Positions 1-8,064 of a DNA stretch of 64,000 nucleotides are shown piece after piece. The position numbers were made by a program, and so were the translations under genes. Source of the stretch: Paenibacillus tarimensis (GTDB taxonomy: Bacteria; Bacillota; Bacilli; Paenibacillales; Paenibacillaceae); assembly GCF_021532315.1 (NCBI RefSeq), contig NZ_JAKGAO010000012.1:186001-250000 (forward strand). The letters are read 5' to 3'. The notes under the pieces were generated by a model. That model was not told the origin of the DNA, searched no databases, and worked only from the letters and a program-made list of their open reading frames with translations. Each line of letters opens with the position of its first letter. The stretch's first letter is position 1.

Positions 1-1214
1 GTGTAGGAACTGTTCATATCCACAAGAGCCAGATCTGCGTCCGCTCCTACCATAATCTCGCCTTTCACGGGATATAAGCCAAAGCGCCTCGCCGGGTTGC
101 CGGATAATAGCCTGGAAATTCGCTCATACGACAAGCCCCTGCGCCGCACTCCCTCATGGAGCATTAATTCCAGGGAGCTCTGGGCACCCGATATGCCGCC
201 CCATGCATCCAGAAATGATCCGCTCGCCGGCTCCTTCATGGACGTAGGACATGGTGAATGATCGGAGGCAATCAGATCAATCTCCCCCTCTTCCAGCAGT
301 GCCCACAGCTGTTCAACCCGCTCCCTGCTTCTTAAGGGAGGTGCACATTTGGCGACAGGTCCGATGGCCTCCATATCTTTATCTGTGAGCAGCAAATAGT
401 GCGGACACGTTTCAACCGTTACATCCAGCCCCGATTCTCTGGCACCGGAAATTAATCGTACGGCCTCAGGGCTGCTGATATGGACAAAATGAAGCCTGCA
501 GCCGGTTAAAGCGGCAAAATGCAGCGCTTTTCCCACTGCTTCTGTCTCTGCCACAACAGGCCGGGAAGCAGCAAATGACCTCGCATCCGTCCGCCCTTCC
601 GACGCCGCTGCTTCCCCAAGCAAGGATGTGATAGCCTCGTTCTCGGCATGCAGGGCAAGCAGCCCCCCGAAGGAAGCTATGCGCTTCATGCCCTCGTAGA
701 GCGTCCAGTCATCCACCTCGCGGAACCGGCCTTCCCCCTCTCCGCCAGGATTTGAAATGAACGCTTTAAATCCAGCTGCGCCCGCTTTGGCCATGCCATC
801 CAGCTCCTCGGCATTCCCAGGCACTAGTCCTCCCCATAGACAAAAGTCGACAACCGATTGACCGGCTGCAAGGCGGAGCTTTTCTTCAAATGCACGAACG
901 GTAACCGTGGGCGGATTGCCGTTAAGAGGCATGTCAATATAAGTCGTACATCCTCCAGCCGCCAGCGCGGATGATCCTGCTGCGAAGCCTTCCCAGTGTC
1001 CAAGGTTCGGCTCGTTGAAATGGACGTGAACATCGATCATGCCGGGAAATATATGCAATCCGGCTGCATCCACCCGCTGTTCTGCAGGCCAGGCCCCTGA
1101 TTCTCCATGTCCGCAAAGCACTGCTATTTGGCCATGCTTTATACCGATATCAAGCTGCATGACACCGTTTGGGAGCACCACGTCCCCTCCGTATATGACC
1201 AGATCCAATGACAT
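1..1214 (-). CDS. allB: Allantoinase (partial, C-terminus beyond window)
   Basis: Cyclic amidohydrolase that opens allantoin to allantoate in the cytosol, the step after uricase and hydroxyisourate hydrolase. I translated the minus strand from the ATG at 1214, which has a GGGGGGTGA ribosome site five bases upstream. The visible 404 codons carry the metal-binding DVHVHF motif, a GFKAF segment with the lysine expected to be carbamylated, LHAENE, VHISSPEA and SDHSPC, in the order typical of AllB/dihydroorotase-like enzymes. Family members are about 450 residues, so roughly 45 residues run off the left edge. It is the last visible gene of the purine operon, 81 bp after uraH. Hydantoinase is the main alternative, but the context favours allantoinase. 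Confidence 0.9.
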   Translation of the reverse strand, partial: MSLDLVIYGGDVVLPNGVMQLDIGIKHGQIAVLCGHGESGAWPAEQRVDAAGLHIFPGMIDVHVHFNEPNLGHWEGFAAGSSALAAGGCTTYIDMPLNGNPPTVTVRAFEEKLRLAAGQSVVDFCLWGGLVPGNAEELDGMAKAGAAGFKAFISNPGGEGEGRFREVDDWTLYEGMKRIASFGGLLALHAENEAITSLLGEAAASEGRTDARSFAASRPVVAETEAVGKALHFAALTGCRLHFVHISSPEAVRLISGARESGLDVTVETCPHYLLLTDKDMEAIGPVAKCAPPLRSRERVEQLWALLEEGEIDLIASDHSPCPTSMKEPASGSFLDAWGGISGAQSSLELMLHEGVRRRGLSYERISRLLSGNPARRFGLYPVKGEIMVGADADLALVDMNSSY

Positions 1215-1295
1215 AAGCGTCACCCCCCACAGCTTGTAGCTAACAATTCCGCTTCCTAAGCACCATGGTTATTCTATCTTGCTGGACCTCTGCCA

Positions 1296-1664
1296 TTAGC
1301 TGCCCCTATATGTGCTGTAACCTCCGGGTGCTATGAGCAGCGGGATATGATAATGCTCCTTTGCCGCTTCAATCTTGAAGCGGACCGGAACCTGTTCCAG
1401 AAAGGGTGTCGTCGCTTCGGATTCACGACCCTGCCTGCCGTCATAGTACGCGCCTACATGGAACAGCAGCTCAAACATCCCCTGCTTCATGTCCTGCCCG
1501 GACATAAGCGGTGCATCAAGCCTGCCATCCCTGTTAGTCACAGCTTCGGCAAGTCTGATGCTCAAACCCGATCCGCCAGCCAGCATATAGAGCTCGACCT
1601 TCATACCCGAAGCCGGCTGGCCGTTGGACAGATCCAGCACATGCGTTGTCAGCCGCCCGCTCAT
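1296..1664 (-). CDS. uraH: 5-hydroxyisourate hydrolase (transthyretin-like)
   Basis: Hydrolyses 5-hydroxyisourate, the unstable product of uricase, to OHCU. The 122-residue protein starts LTTHVLD with the conserved N-terminal histidine, has HYHIPLL near the end and finishes with the YRGS signature that separates HIU hydrolases from true transthyretins. The ATG at 1664 shares one base with the uricase stop (TGATG), and a GGAGAG ribosome site lies inside the uricase end, so the two are translationally coupled. Length is normal for the family, which is called pucM in B. subtilis. Confidence 0.94.
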   Translation of the reverse strand: MSGRLTTHVLDLSNGQPASGMKVELYMLAGGSGLSIRLAEAVTNRDGRLDAPLMSGQDMKQGMFELLFHVGAYYDGRQGRESEATTPFLEQVPVRFKIEAAKEHYHIPLLIAPGGYSTYRGS

Positions 1665-2623
1665 CAAGATTGCTCTCCAGAAGCGATGAGATCTTCTCTA
1701 GTCATCGTAAAGCCCTGAAAGCCATACGGCGGACGCGGCTCGGTGAAAACGCCTGGCTCCAGCCCTTCAGCAGGGTTCACCACTGTTTCCCAGGTACGGT
1801 TGTTAGACTCAAAGCCGACCTCTTCGAGCTGCGGATAACGGGCAAGCAGCCTTAACCCAATTTGGTAAATGAGGTGCTGAATGGAAGGGGTGTTGAATTC
1901 GTGAAATACAGCATGCGCAATGTCACGAATTTGTTCGGCAGCTGCATACGCCCCCTTGTCGCTGTCCAGCGCATCCGTAACATCGCTGTAGCGCCAGTAA
2001 ATATCCAGAAAAATAAATAGCGGACGGTCAAAGCTGTCCGGCAGAGTCGTATATTCATCCCTTACAAAACCGTAAAAGGAGCTGCCGCTCACTTTAATCA
2101 GCTGCAGGTTGGATAATACACAGCGGTGCCCGGTCACCGAACATCCGTCTTCTGTCCGGATTAGCGATAGCGAGGCACTGGCATGGTCATTGTGCGAGCG
2201 CCGGTATACTAAACCGCTCGGCGCCAGCCCTTCCGGTCCGGGCACTTCAAGCGGCAGGAACGGAATGCGGTCTCCGCTGATTTCGATGCCCGTGATAGAA
2301 GGATATTTGGCAAAGAAGCGCTCGGCTATAAAGTGCAGCAGCCCCTCAGTAGTCGCACCCTCATAAGCCGCCGACTCCCGCAGAATGAGATTTTTCATCG
2401 AATCGGTCGCAATGACAAGCGAATTGTCGCCCTTCGTAAACGACGCAAGCAGCGCTTCGCCACTAACCGAGAACAGCACATTATGTGCAAATATGACATT
2501 GTCTCCGCCTGTATACCGTGATTCCGGCACAGGAGCAGTCTTAAGCGGCTTGGCGTAGGTTCGGTACGTCATTACATCCCCTTTGCCATAATACAGCGTC
2601 CGCCCGCTCTTTAGCTTCATCAT
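1664..2623 (-). CDS. uaZ: Urate oxidase (uricase)
   Basis: Oxidises urate to 5-hydroxyisourate with O2, without a cofactor. The 319-residue protein contains two tandem uricase (T-fold) domains: YGKGDVMTYRTY and ATDSMKN in the first half, FVRDEYTTLPDS, ETPSIQHLIYQIG and EPRPPYGFQGFT in the second. It matches the C-terminal part of B. subtilis PucL. I chose the ATG at 2623 because AGAGGA lies nine bases upstream. The frame stays open back to a TAG at 2687-2689 that ends the OHCU decarboxylase gene in the same frame, so this pair equals the fused PucL interrupted by one stop codon. Alternative starts at 2632 and 2677 have poorer ribosome sites. Confidence 0.95.
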   Translation of the reverse strand: MMKLKSGRTLYYGKGDVMTYRTYAKPLKTAPVPESRYTGGDNVIFAHNVLFSVSGEALLASFTKGDNSLVIATDSMKNLILRESAAYEGATTEGLLHFIAERFFAKYPSITGIEISGDRIPFLPLEVPGPEGLAPSGLVYRRSHNDHASASLSLIRTEDGCSVTGHRCVLSNLQLIKVSGSSFYGFVRDEYTTLPDSFDRPLFIFLDIYWRYSDVTDALDSDKGAYAAAEQIRDIAHAVFHEFNTPSIQHLIYQIGLRLLARYPQLEEVGFESNNRTWETVVNPAEGLEPGVFTEPRPPYGFQGFTMTREDLIASGEQS

Positions 2624-2686
2624 ACCAACCATTCCTCTCATGCTCTTATCTGTACACACGCTGATCCCCGAACCCATCTTGGCTAA

Positions 2687-3184
2687 CTATTCAACCAGAT
2701 CAAACAGCCGGAGCCGTGCAATCTTGTGGATCTGCCGGAGAGCCTCCGCCTTCTCCTCGGCCGGTGTGCTTCCTGTCCGCTGGCGGATCGCTTCCAGAAT
2801 GGCTGTCCTGTCCAAACCCCGAACCGCAATAATAAATGGAAAGCCAAACTTATCTTTATACCGCCGGTTCGCTTCATCAAACTGTGTATACTCCTCTTTG
2901 CTGAGCTGCTGCAATCCCGCGCCCTGCTGCTCCTTCACGGAGTATTCGGTTAGAGAAATTCTCGCAGCCAAATCAGGATGCGCTTTAATAAGCCCCAGCT
3001 GCTGTTCGTCGCCGGCATCATCCACGATTCCCGACATGACCATCGCCAGATGCTCTGCTGATTCGAAGGGACCAGCCCCTGAGGCAAGCTCCGCCACCCA
3101 TGGCGAGTGCTCATAGATCCCTTCCAGCAGCCGGGAGAATTCAGCATGCCCCATTCTATTCAGCTCGCCTATCGTAACTTTCAT
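2687..3184 (-). CDS. uraD: 2-oxo-4-hydroxy-4-carboxy-5-ureidoimidazoline (OHCU) decarboxylase
   Basis: Decarboxylates OHCU to S-allantoin, the final step from urate. The 165-residue product has the family hallmark AHPDLA with the catalytic histidine, the SVKEQQGAGL segment and FGFPFIIAVRG. It aligns with the N-terminal domain of B. subtilis PucL. The start is set at the ATG at 3184 (MKVTIGEL), with GGAGGG about 11 bases upstream; an upstream ATG at 3211 would place that ribosome site inside the gene. It follows pucE by 27 bp. The stop is TAG, in frame with the downstream uricase. Confidence 0.93.
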   Translation of the reverse strand: MKVTIGELNRMGHAEFSRLLEGIYEHSPWVAELASGAGPFESAEHLAMVMSGIVDDAGDEQQLGLIKAHPDLAARISLTEYSVKEQQGAGLQQLSKEEYTQFDEANRRYKDKFGFPFIIAVRGLDRTAILEAIRQRTGSTPAEEKAEALRQIHKIARLRLFDLVE

Positions 3185-3211
3185 AAGGACTTGGACCCTC
3201 CATTCATACAA

Positions 3212-3727
3212 CTATGACCTTTCCGCCCTCCTAAGCTCTACCGCACGGCGCACCGCTCGCAAGATACCTCCGTAGCCTGTACAGCGGCATATGTTGCCTG
3301 ATAATGCTTCTACTATCTCAGCGTCAGTCGGCTCAGGACTGAAATCAAGCAGCGCTTTGACAGATATCACCATACCCGGCGTACAGTACCCGCACTGGTA
3401 TCCGCCCTCCTCAAGAAAAGCTTGCTGAATCGGATCCAGCTCCCCGGATTTTTGCGGTGCCACACCTTCAACTGTTATCACTGCGCTTCCGCTGCATTGG
3501 TACAGCATGGCCAGACAAGCGTTGACAGGCCTGCCATCCAGCAGTACCATACAGGCCCCGCAGCGGCCTATTTCACAGGATCGTTTCGTCCCCGTCAGAA
3601 GCAGGTCATCGCGCAGCACATGAAGCAGACGCTTGGAGGGCTCGGCACAGACTGTCACACGGTTTCCATTGACATGCAGCTCTGTTACTGGTGCCGTAAG
3701 TCGCTCGGCTGCTTGTTCCTTACTCAT
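3212..3727 (-). CDS. pucE: Xanthine dehydrogenase, 2Fe-2S subunit
   Basis: Small electron-transfer subunit of the three-part molybdenum hydroxylase that makes urate. The 171-residue protein binds two [2Fe-2S] clusters. The plant-ferredoxin-like N-terminal domain has CEIGRCGACMVLLDG followed by a fourth Cys, and the helical C-terminal domain has CGYCTPGM and NICRCTGYGGI. The ATG at 3727 overlaps the end of pucD by eight bases (ATGAGTAA), so the subunits are coupled. A longer frame reaching 4012 is just pucD read in another frame and was discarded. Confidence 0.95.
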   Translation of the reverse strand: MSKEQAAERLTAPVTELHVNGNRVTVCAEPSKRLLHVLRDDLLLTGTKRSCEIGRCGACMVLLDGRPVNACLAMLYQCSGSAVITVEGVAPQKSGELDPIQQAFLEEGGYQCGYCTPGMVISVKALLDFSPEPTDAEIVEALSGNICRCTGYGGILRAVRRAVELRRAERS

Positions 3728-6092
3728 GTACAGCCACCGCCTTCTGTGTAAAATAAGGGCGTTCCTGGAGCTCTGCCGGATCGATAGGAAGCTTGCACAC
3801 CCACTTGCCAACCGCCTGTCTAACAGCTGCCGCAATGGCGGGGGCCAGACCGACTGAGCCGATCTCCCCGATTCCCCGTGGACCATGCGAATCCCCAGGC
3901 GGTAAATCCTCAATTGGAAGAACATCAACTTGACCGGTCTGTTCAGCAATGGTGGGCACAAGATACGTATCCAAATTGCGGGTAACGTAATGGCCGCCTG
4001 ACATGATGGCATCCTCAGTCAGGGTAAAGCCGAGAGCCATGCTGCTGCCTCCTTCAATCTGCCCCAGATAACCCTGCGGGTTCATCACCGGGCCGGCTGC
4101 TACAGTATGAAATTGATCTATAACCCGCACTCTCCCTGTGAGGGTATTCACCTCCACTTTCACCGCAACCGCCGCATAGGTGTACAAAAAATGTGCACCC
4201 ACCCTATCGACGGGCGAGACCGGGTAACTGAACCTCGTTTCCGCCGTTAACGGCTCTTCTGTGGCGGCAGCGAGCGCCCGGTATGGCAGCAGAAGCTTCT
4301 GTTCTGCTCCCCCATGGTCCGCCCGGCCATAAATCCCTCCTCTGCCCATGTGCAGCTGCCCGGGATTCCGGTGCAGCAGCCTGCCTGCCGCCTCCAGCAA
4401 GGCCGACATGAACGGCATGCGCATGTTTTGGACAGCTTTCCACATCATGCTCGTGGCTCTTGAAGCCGTACTGGAGCCGCTGTCCGGGACAACATCCGTA
4501 TCTCCAATCCGTATACGGATATCCTCCGCCGCGAGTCCGAACGTCTCGATCAGCATAAGCTCCAGGGTGGCAATCAGCCCCTGGCCGAACTCCTCATAGC
4601 CGAACAAAGCTTCTATCCTGCCATCTTGGGCCAGCTGCAGCCTCCCGCCGGCAGGATCAGGTATGCCTACACCCAGACCGGCGCCATGCATGACGTAAGC
4701 TGCCCCAATCCCTTCCTTCAGCCACGGAAGCTTTGATTCTGAATTCCCCTGATAACAGTCTCTCAAGCCGGTTGGCGGATTGCCGGTTGGCATGCAGGCA
4801 ATAGACGGCTTGCGTTCAATAGCCGCCTGCCTTTCCCTCCAGAGCCGGCTATCGTGAAGAGCCCTCCATACCTGCTCTGCACCGTCTGTACGAACAATTG
4901 GCTGCCCGAAAGGTCCAGGATCATCAGCAGCCCTCAAATTCAGCCTGCGAAACATCCACGGGTCCATGCCCAGGCATTCAGCCAACCGGTCCATCTGGCC
5001 TTCCAGCGCGAAGATCGCCTGATTGCCGCCAAAGCCCCGAAATTCGCCCGACATGCCGTTATTGGTGAATACCGACAGGCTTTCCACGTCTACGTTCGCA
5101 TATTGGTAGGGGCCAGTGACATGTTCGGTCGCAAAGTTCAATACCTCTGCGCCTAACGTGGCATAAGGACCGGTATCCGCCGTCACCCTTACTTGATGGG
5201 CAATCAGATGCCCTTCTTCATCTACACCGGTGCGCATTGTAATGACCATCGGATGCCGCTTAAGCCCGGCCCGTACAGATTCCCAGCGAGAGTTATGAAT
5301 CCTAACAGGATAGCCGGTCTTCATAGCGAGCAGGGCTCCGTAAGGCTGTATGTTCAACTCATCCTTACCGCCAAATGAACCGCCGATCGGACTGGATACC
5401 ACTCGGATGTCTCCCTGCGGCATAGCAAGAATTCGTGACAGCTGCAGCCGGTCCATGAAGCCATGCTGGGTGGGCGCATATACAGTCAGCCGACCATCCG
5501 TCTCCGGGACGAACAGCCCGCCCTCCGTCTCCATGTACGTATGCATCTGCCTTGGCGTACAGTAGGTCTCCTCTACAATGTGCGCGCAATTCGCGAAAGC
5601 CTGCTCCACATCCCCTGTCTTATAAGCATTACGGTGCAAAACATTGCCGTGCGGATGAAGAAGATCAGCATCTTCCGCCAGCGCTTTCGCCGGACTGTCC
5701 AGGACAGGCAGCTGCTCATAATCCACCTCGATAGCCGCCAGCGCCCTCTCAGCCTGCTCCAGAGTTTCGGCCGCCACGGCTGCGACTGCATCTCCTACAT
5801 AGCGAACACGGTCATGGCATAAGACCGGCTGGTCCTGAATTGCAATGCCATAAGCATTAAGGCCCGGCATATCAGCATGGGTCAGTACGGCGCGCACGCC
5901 GGGCTGCTTGCGTGCTTGGTCCACGTGAATACTACGGATGGCCGCATGGGGATATGGGCTTCGGAGTACAAGACCAACCAGCATGCCGGGGAGCGCCATA
6001 TCCGTTAGATATTCCATGGCTCCTGTCACCTTGCCTGGGCCATCAGGACGGATACGCCAGCGTTCTCCGCTGTTCTTGCGGTTCAACAGCAT
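3720..6092 (-). CDS. pucD: Xanthine dehydrogenase, molybdopterin-binding subunit
   Basis: Catalytic large subunit that hydroxylates hypoxanthine and xanthine at the Mo centre. About 790 residues, the normal length. It opens with RIRPDGPGKVTGAMEY, has GGSFGGKDE near residue 240 and a GIGEIGSVGLAPA segment near the C-terminus holding the glutamate expected to act as catalytic base. The ATG at 6092 has GGGGGAGGAG five bases upstream and overlaps the pucC stop by ten bases. It sits between the FAD and Fe-S subunits, as expected for co-assembly, and needs the PucA/PucB maturation proteins encoded just upstream. Confidence 0.94.
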   Translation of the reverse strand: MLLNRKNSGERWRIRPDGPGKVTGAMEYLTDMALPGMLVGLVLRSPYPHAAIRSIHVDQARKQPGVRAVLTHADMPGLNAYGIAIQDQPVLCHDRVRYVGDAVAAVAAETLEQAERALAAIEVDYEQLPVLDSPAKALAEDADLLHPHGNVLHRNAYKTGDVEQAFANCAHIVEETYCTPRQMHTYMETEGGLFVPETDGRLTVYAPTQHGFMDRLQLSRILAMPQGDIRVVSSPIGGSFGGKDELNIQPYGALLAMKTGYPVRIHNSRWESVRAGLKRHPMVITMRTGVDEEGHLIAHQVRVTADTGPYATLGAEVLNFATEHVTGPYQYANVDVESLSVFTNNGMSGEFRGFGGNQAIFALEGQMDRLAECLGMDPWMFRRLNLRAADDPGPFGQPIVRTDGAEQVWRALHDSRLWRERQAAIERKPSIACMPTGNPPTGLRDCYQGNSESKLPWLKEGIGAAYVMHGAGLGVGIPDPAGGRLQLAQDGRIEALFGYEEFGQGLIATLELMLIETFGLAAEDIRIRIGDTDVVPDSGSSTASRATSMMWKAVQNMRMPFMSALLEAAGRLLHRNPGQLHMGRGGIYGRADHGGAEQKLLLPYRALAAATEEPLTAETRFSYPVSPVDRVGAHFLYTYAAVAVKVEVNTLTGRVRVIDQFHTVAAGPVMNPQGYLGQIEGGSSMALGFTLTEDAIMSGGHYVTRNLDTYLVPTIAEQTGQVDVLPIEDLPPGDSHGPRGIGEIGSVGLAPAIAAAVRQAVGKWVCKLPIDPAELQERPYFTQKAVAVHE

Positions 6093-7069
6093 GTTAACTC
6101 CTCCCCCCAGCCCATCTCCTTCGCTGACTTCCATACGGCTGCAGACAGCAGACCTGCGGCAGTCAGCCGGCGGTATTCCGCTCCCGCAAAAACATCCCCT
6201 ACAGGTTCAAACTCGGTGTACACCGCTTCATATAAGGCAAACAGCAGCCCGGCATCTCCAAGCATTCGTCCTTCCAGAACAGCTTCTGAGTTCCGCAGCC
6301 GGGAAGGCGGCGTCTGGCCTCCGCCTGCAGCAATCCGGATATTTGCCAGCCTGCCGCCATCCGAGACCTGACCCGATACAGAAGTGGTAACGACCGAAGG
6401 TGTAAAGATCTCTCGTCGGCCGACTTTATCATAAGCAGACAACCGCTTTATTCTAGTTCCCAAGGACGCAGCTGCTTCGCCTCGGCACGTACACTCCCCT
6501 TCACAAACGCAATCTGGTTCTGCAGACTCCAGACGTACATCCAGAAGAGGTATTCGTATATGCGTGAGCAGCGCAGCTGCATCTGTGTCCGTTCCCGCTT
6601 CTGCGAGCCATATTTCGAGAGGTACGGCCTCTGTCTGACTGCCGTTAAACCACAACAAGTCGGCATGATGCGCCAGAAGAGCAGGCAGTGAATCCCCCAC
6701 CCTGCTGCTGATATTGCCGCCAATCGTCGCAAGATTCCTGACCGGCGGAGCCGCAATGACCTTGCATGCTTCCACGAGCAGCGGGGCATGCAGGGCTGCT
6801 GCAATGTTATACCGGATTTCTGAAAGCGATGTTTGAGAGCCGATTATCAGATACTGCTCATGAAGCGTAATGTCTGATAAGCCAGGGATGCGGTTCAGGC
6901 TGATCAGATGGCGAGGCTGTACAGCCGTACCGGATTCCCACCAAGTGCGGAGCAGTGTGCCCCCAGCGATATACTGGCCGTCAGCGGCGAACATCTCTTT
7001 CATCCGCCAGGCCTCTGCAATATCGTTCGGATACCAGACAGCCGGGGATGATGTACGGTATTCCTGCAT
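6083..7069 (-). CDS. pucC: Xanthine dehydrogenase, FAD-binding subunit
   Basis: FAD subunit that passes electrons from the Fe-S centres to the final acceptor. 328 residues of the CO-dehydrogenase flavoprotein family, with YIAGGTLLRTWW near the N-terminus and VRNLATIGGNIS, the TIGGN motif of FAD binding. The ATG at 7069 has GGGAGGGGAG five bases upstream; a frame start at 7120 lacks such a site. The bases GGAGTTAACATGC around this start recur exactly at the pucD start. First gene of the second puc block, preceded by a 5' region of about 180 bases and a likely promoter at 7256-7284. Confidence 0.92.
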   Translation of the reverse strand: MQEYRTSSPAVWYPNDIAEAWRMKEMFAADGQYIAGGTLLRTWWESGTAVQPRHLISLNRIPGLSDITLHEQYLIIGSQTSLSEIRYNIAAALHAPLLVEACKVIAAPPVRNLATIGGNISSRVGDSLPALLAHHADLLWFNGSQTEAVPLEIWLAEAGTDTDAAALLTHIRIPLLDVRLESAEPDCVCEGECTCRGEAAASLGTRIKRLSAYDKVGRREIFTPSVVTTSVSGQVSDGGRLANIRIAAGGGQTPPSRLRNSEAVLEGRMLGDAGLLFALYEAVYTEFEPVGDVFAGAEYRRLTAAGLLSAAVWKSAKEMGWGEELTCC

Positions 7070-7255
7070 GTTAACTCCCCTCCCCTTCTTATCGCTTGTA
7101 GCTGTACCGCCGCGCTCCACTCCAGTATGGGAAGCCTCGCAGAACCTCGTATTTACCTGCTGGCTTTATAAATCCTGTTCGAGCCTGTCAACGAGTGACT
7201 GGCATAGATGTGGTCAACACCGGGCTGCCGGTATGACAGGATTTAATATTGATTT

Positions 7256-7284
7256 ACTATATGTTCTAAGGATGTATGAGTCAA
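7256..7284 (-). promoter_or_regulatory. Candidate promoter of pucCDE-uraD-uaZ-uraH-allB
   Basis: Read on the minus strand, TTGACT (7284-7279) and TATAGT (7261-7256) are separated by exactly 17 bases, a good housekeeping-sigma promoter. Transcription would start near 7249, leaving about 180 bases before pucC. A weaker TTGACA with a 15-base spacer lies nearer the gene, around 7190. Confidence 0.55.
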
Positions 7285-7317
7285 CTTTCCTGACATTATA
7301 TTGTCCGGATATATAAA

Positions 7318-7352
7318 AAAGCACTGTTTCATTGTGTTTAAAGCACTGTTTC
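7318..7352. repeat. Two perfect 13-bp direct repeats upstream of the pucC promoter
   Basis: AAAGCACTGTTTC occurs at 7318-7330 and again at 7340-7352, 22 bp apart start to start, which is two helical turns. They lie 34 to 68 bp upstream of the -35 element, where an activator would bind. PucR is the obvious candidate given its gene at 10421-12025, but that is inference. The remainder of 7353-7416 holds only a weak TCAC/GTGA hairpin after pucB. Confidence 0.6.
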
Positions 7353-7416
7353 GCCAAATTAGGTTAAGTTTTATCACTTATATGTGACGTTAAAAAGTCA
7401 AAAAAATTTAATCTAC

Positions 7417-8064
7417 TCATCTTCCATTATTCCTGCAACCCCACCCTCTACCTGCCGCCCACCAAGCACGGGCTTCTTCAAGCTGCTCTGGAGTATCCAC
7501 GTCGAAGGCCTCCGCCTCGTCCAGTTCCACTCTGCTTCCGTTCCATCTGCCCGAATGCATCAACTTTCTGGCACCCTCGTCTCCGCGAAGCTTCATAAGC
7601 TCCGGGAAACACCGCCTGCTCCAAAGCACTGGAGGCATCAGCCGGCCCTGGTAGCAGCCCGCAACATAGTCCCGGGCTGGATCGGCGTCCAGCTCATCCA
7701 GGTAACGCTGAAGCGTATCCCTCTGAATGAATGGCTGATCCGCCAGCATCACCAGGACGGCTTCGAGGCCTTGAGCCTCCTGCAAATCCAGCAGACCTTT
7801 CATCCCCGCCCGTACAGAATGGCCGATCCCGCCAGCAGCATCCGCACACTCTACGACCACAACTTGCCCCTTCCTTATTTGTGGAATCCACTTCCTGTCA
7901 TCTTCAGGCTTGACGACCACAGCCACCGGACCCTGCCACCTCTCTGACAACTCCCTTAGCGCCAGAGAGCCTAGCGGCAGGCCGGCCGATAGATCAGCGT
8001 GCAGCTTGGATAAACCCATTCTTCGTGCTGAGCCTGCCGCCAGATATAATCCTCCCGCCTTCAC
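7417..8064 (-). CDS. pucB: MobA/MocA-like nucleotidyltransferase for XDH molybdenum cofactor
   Basis: Probably transfers a nucleotide to molybdopterin to mature the xanthine dehydrogenase cofactor, as proposed for B. subtilis PucB. The 215-residue protein begins with the nucleotidyltransferase signature LAAGSARRMGLSK and has VMLADQPFI in the middle, both typical of the MobA/CoxMocA group. I set the start at the GTG at 8064 (ribosome site GGGGTGGAG), which overlaps pucA by 71 bp and gives the length of B. subtilis PucB. The longer frame to 8142 would repeat pucA sequence in another frame. Confidence 0.87.
   Translation of the reverse strand: MKAGGLYLAAGSARRMGLSKLHADLSAGLPLGSLALRELSERWQGPVAVVVKPEDDRKWIPQIRKGQVVVVECADAAGGIGHSVRAGMKGLLDLQEAQGLEAVLVMLADQPFIQRDTLQRYLDELDADPARDYVAGCYQGRLMPPVLWSRRCFPELMKLRGDEGARKLMHSGRWNGSRVELDEAEAFDVDTPEQLEEARAWWAAGRGWGCRNNGR

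Noticed and set aside
3728-4012. Upstream extension of the 2Fe-2S subunit frame
   Set aside because: This part is the end of pucD in another frame; the ATG at 3727 has the family's true N-terminus.
7360-7375. Partial PucR-box-like sequence (TTAGGTTAAG) before pucC
   Set aside because: Only part of the B. subtilis consensus WWWCNTTGGTTAA fits; the nearby 13-bp direct repeats are a better candidate.
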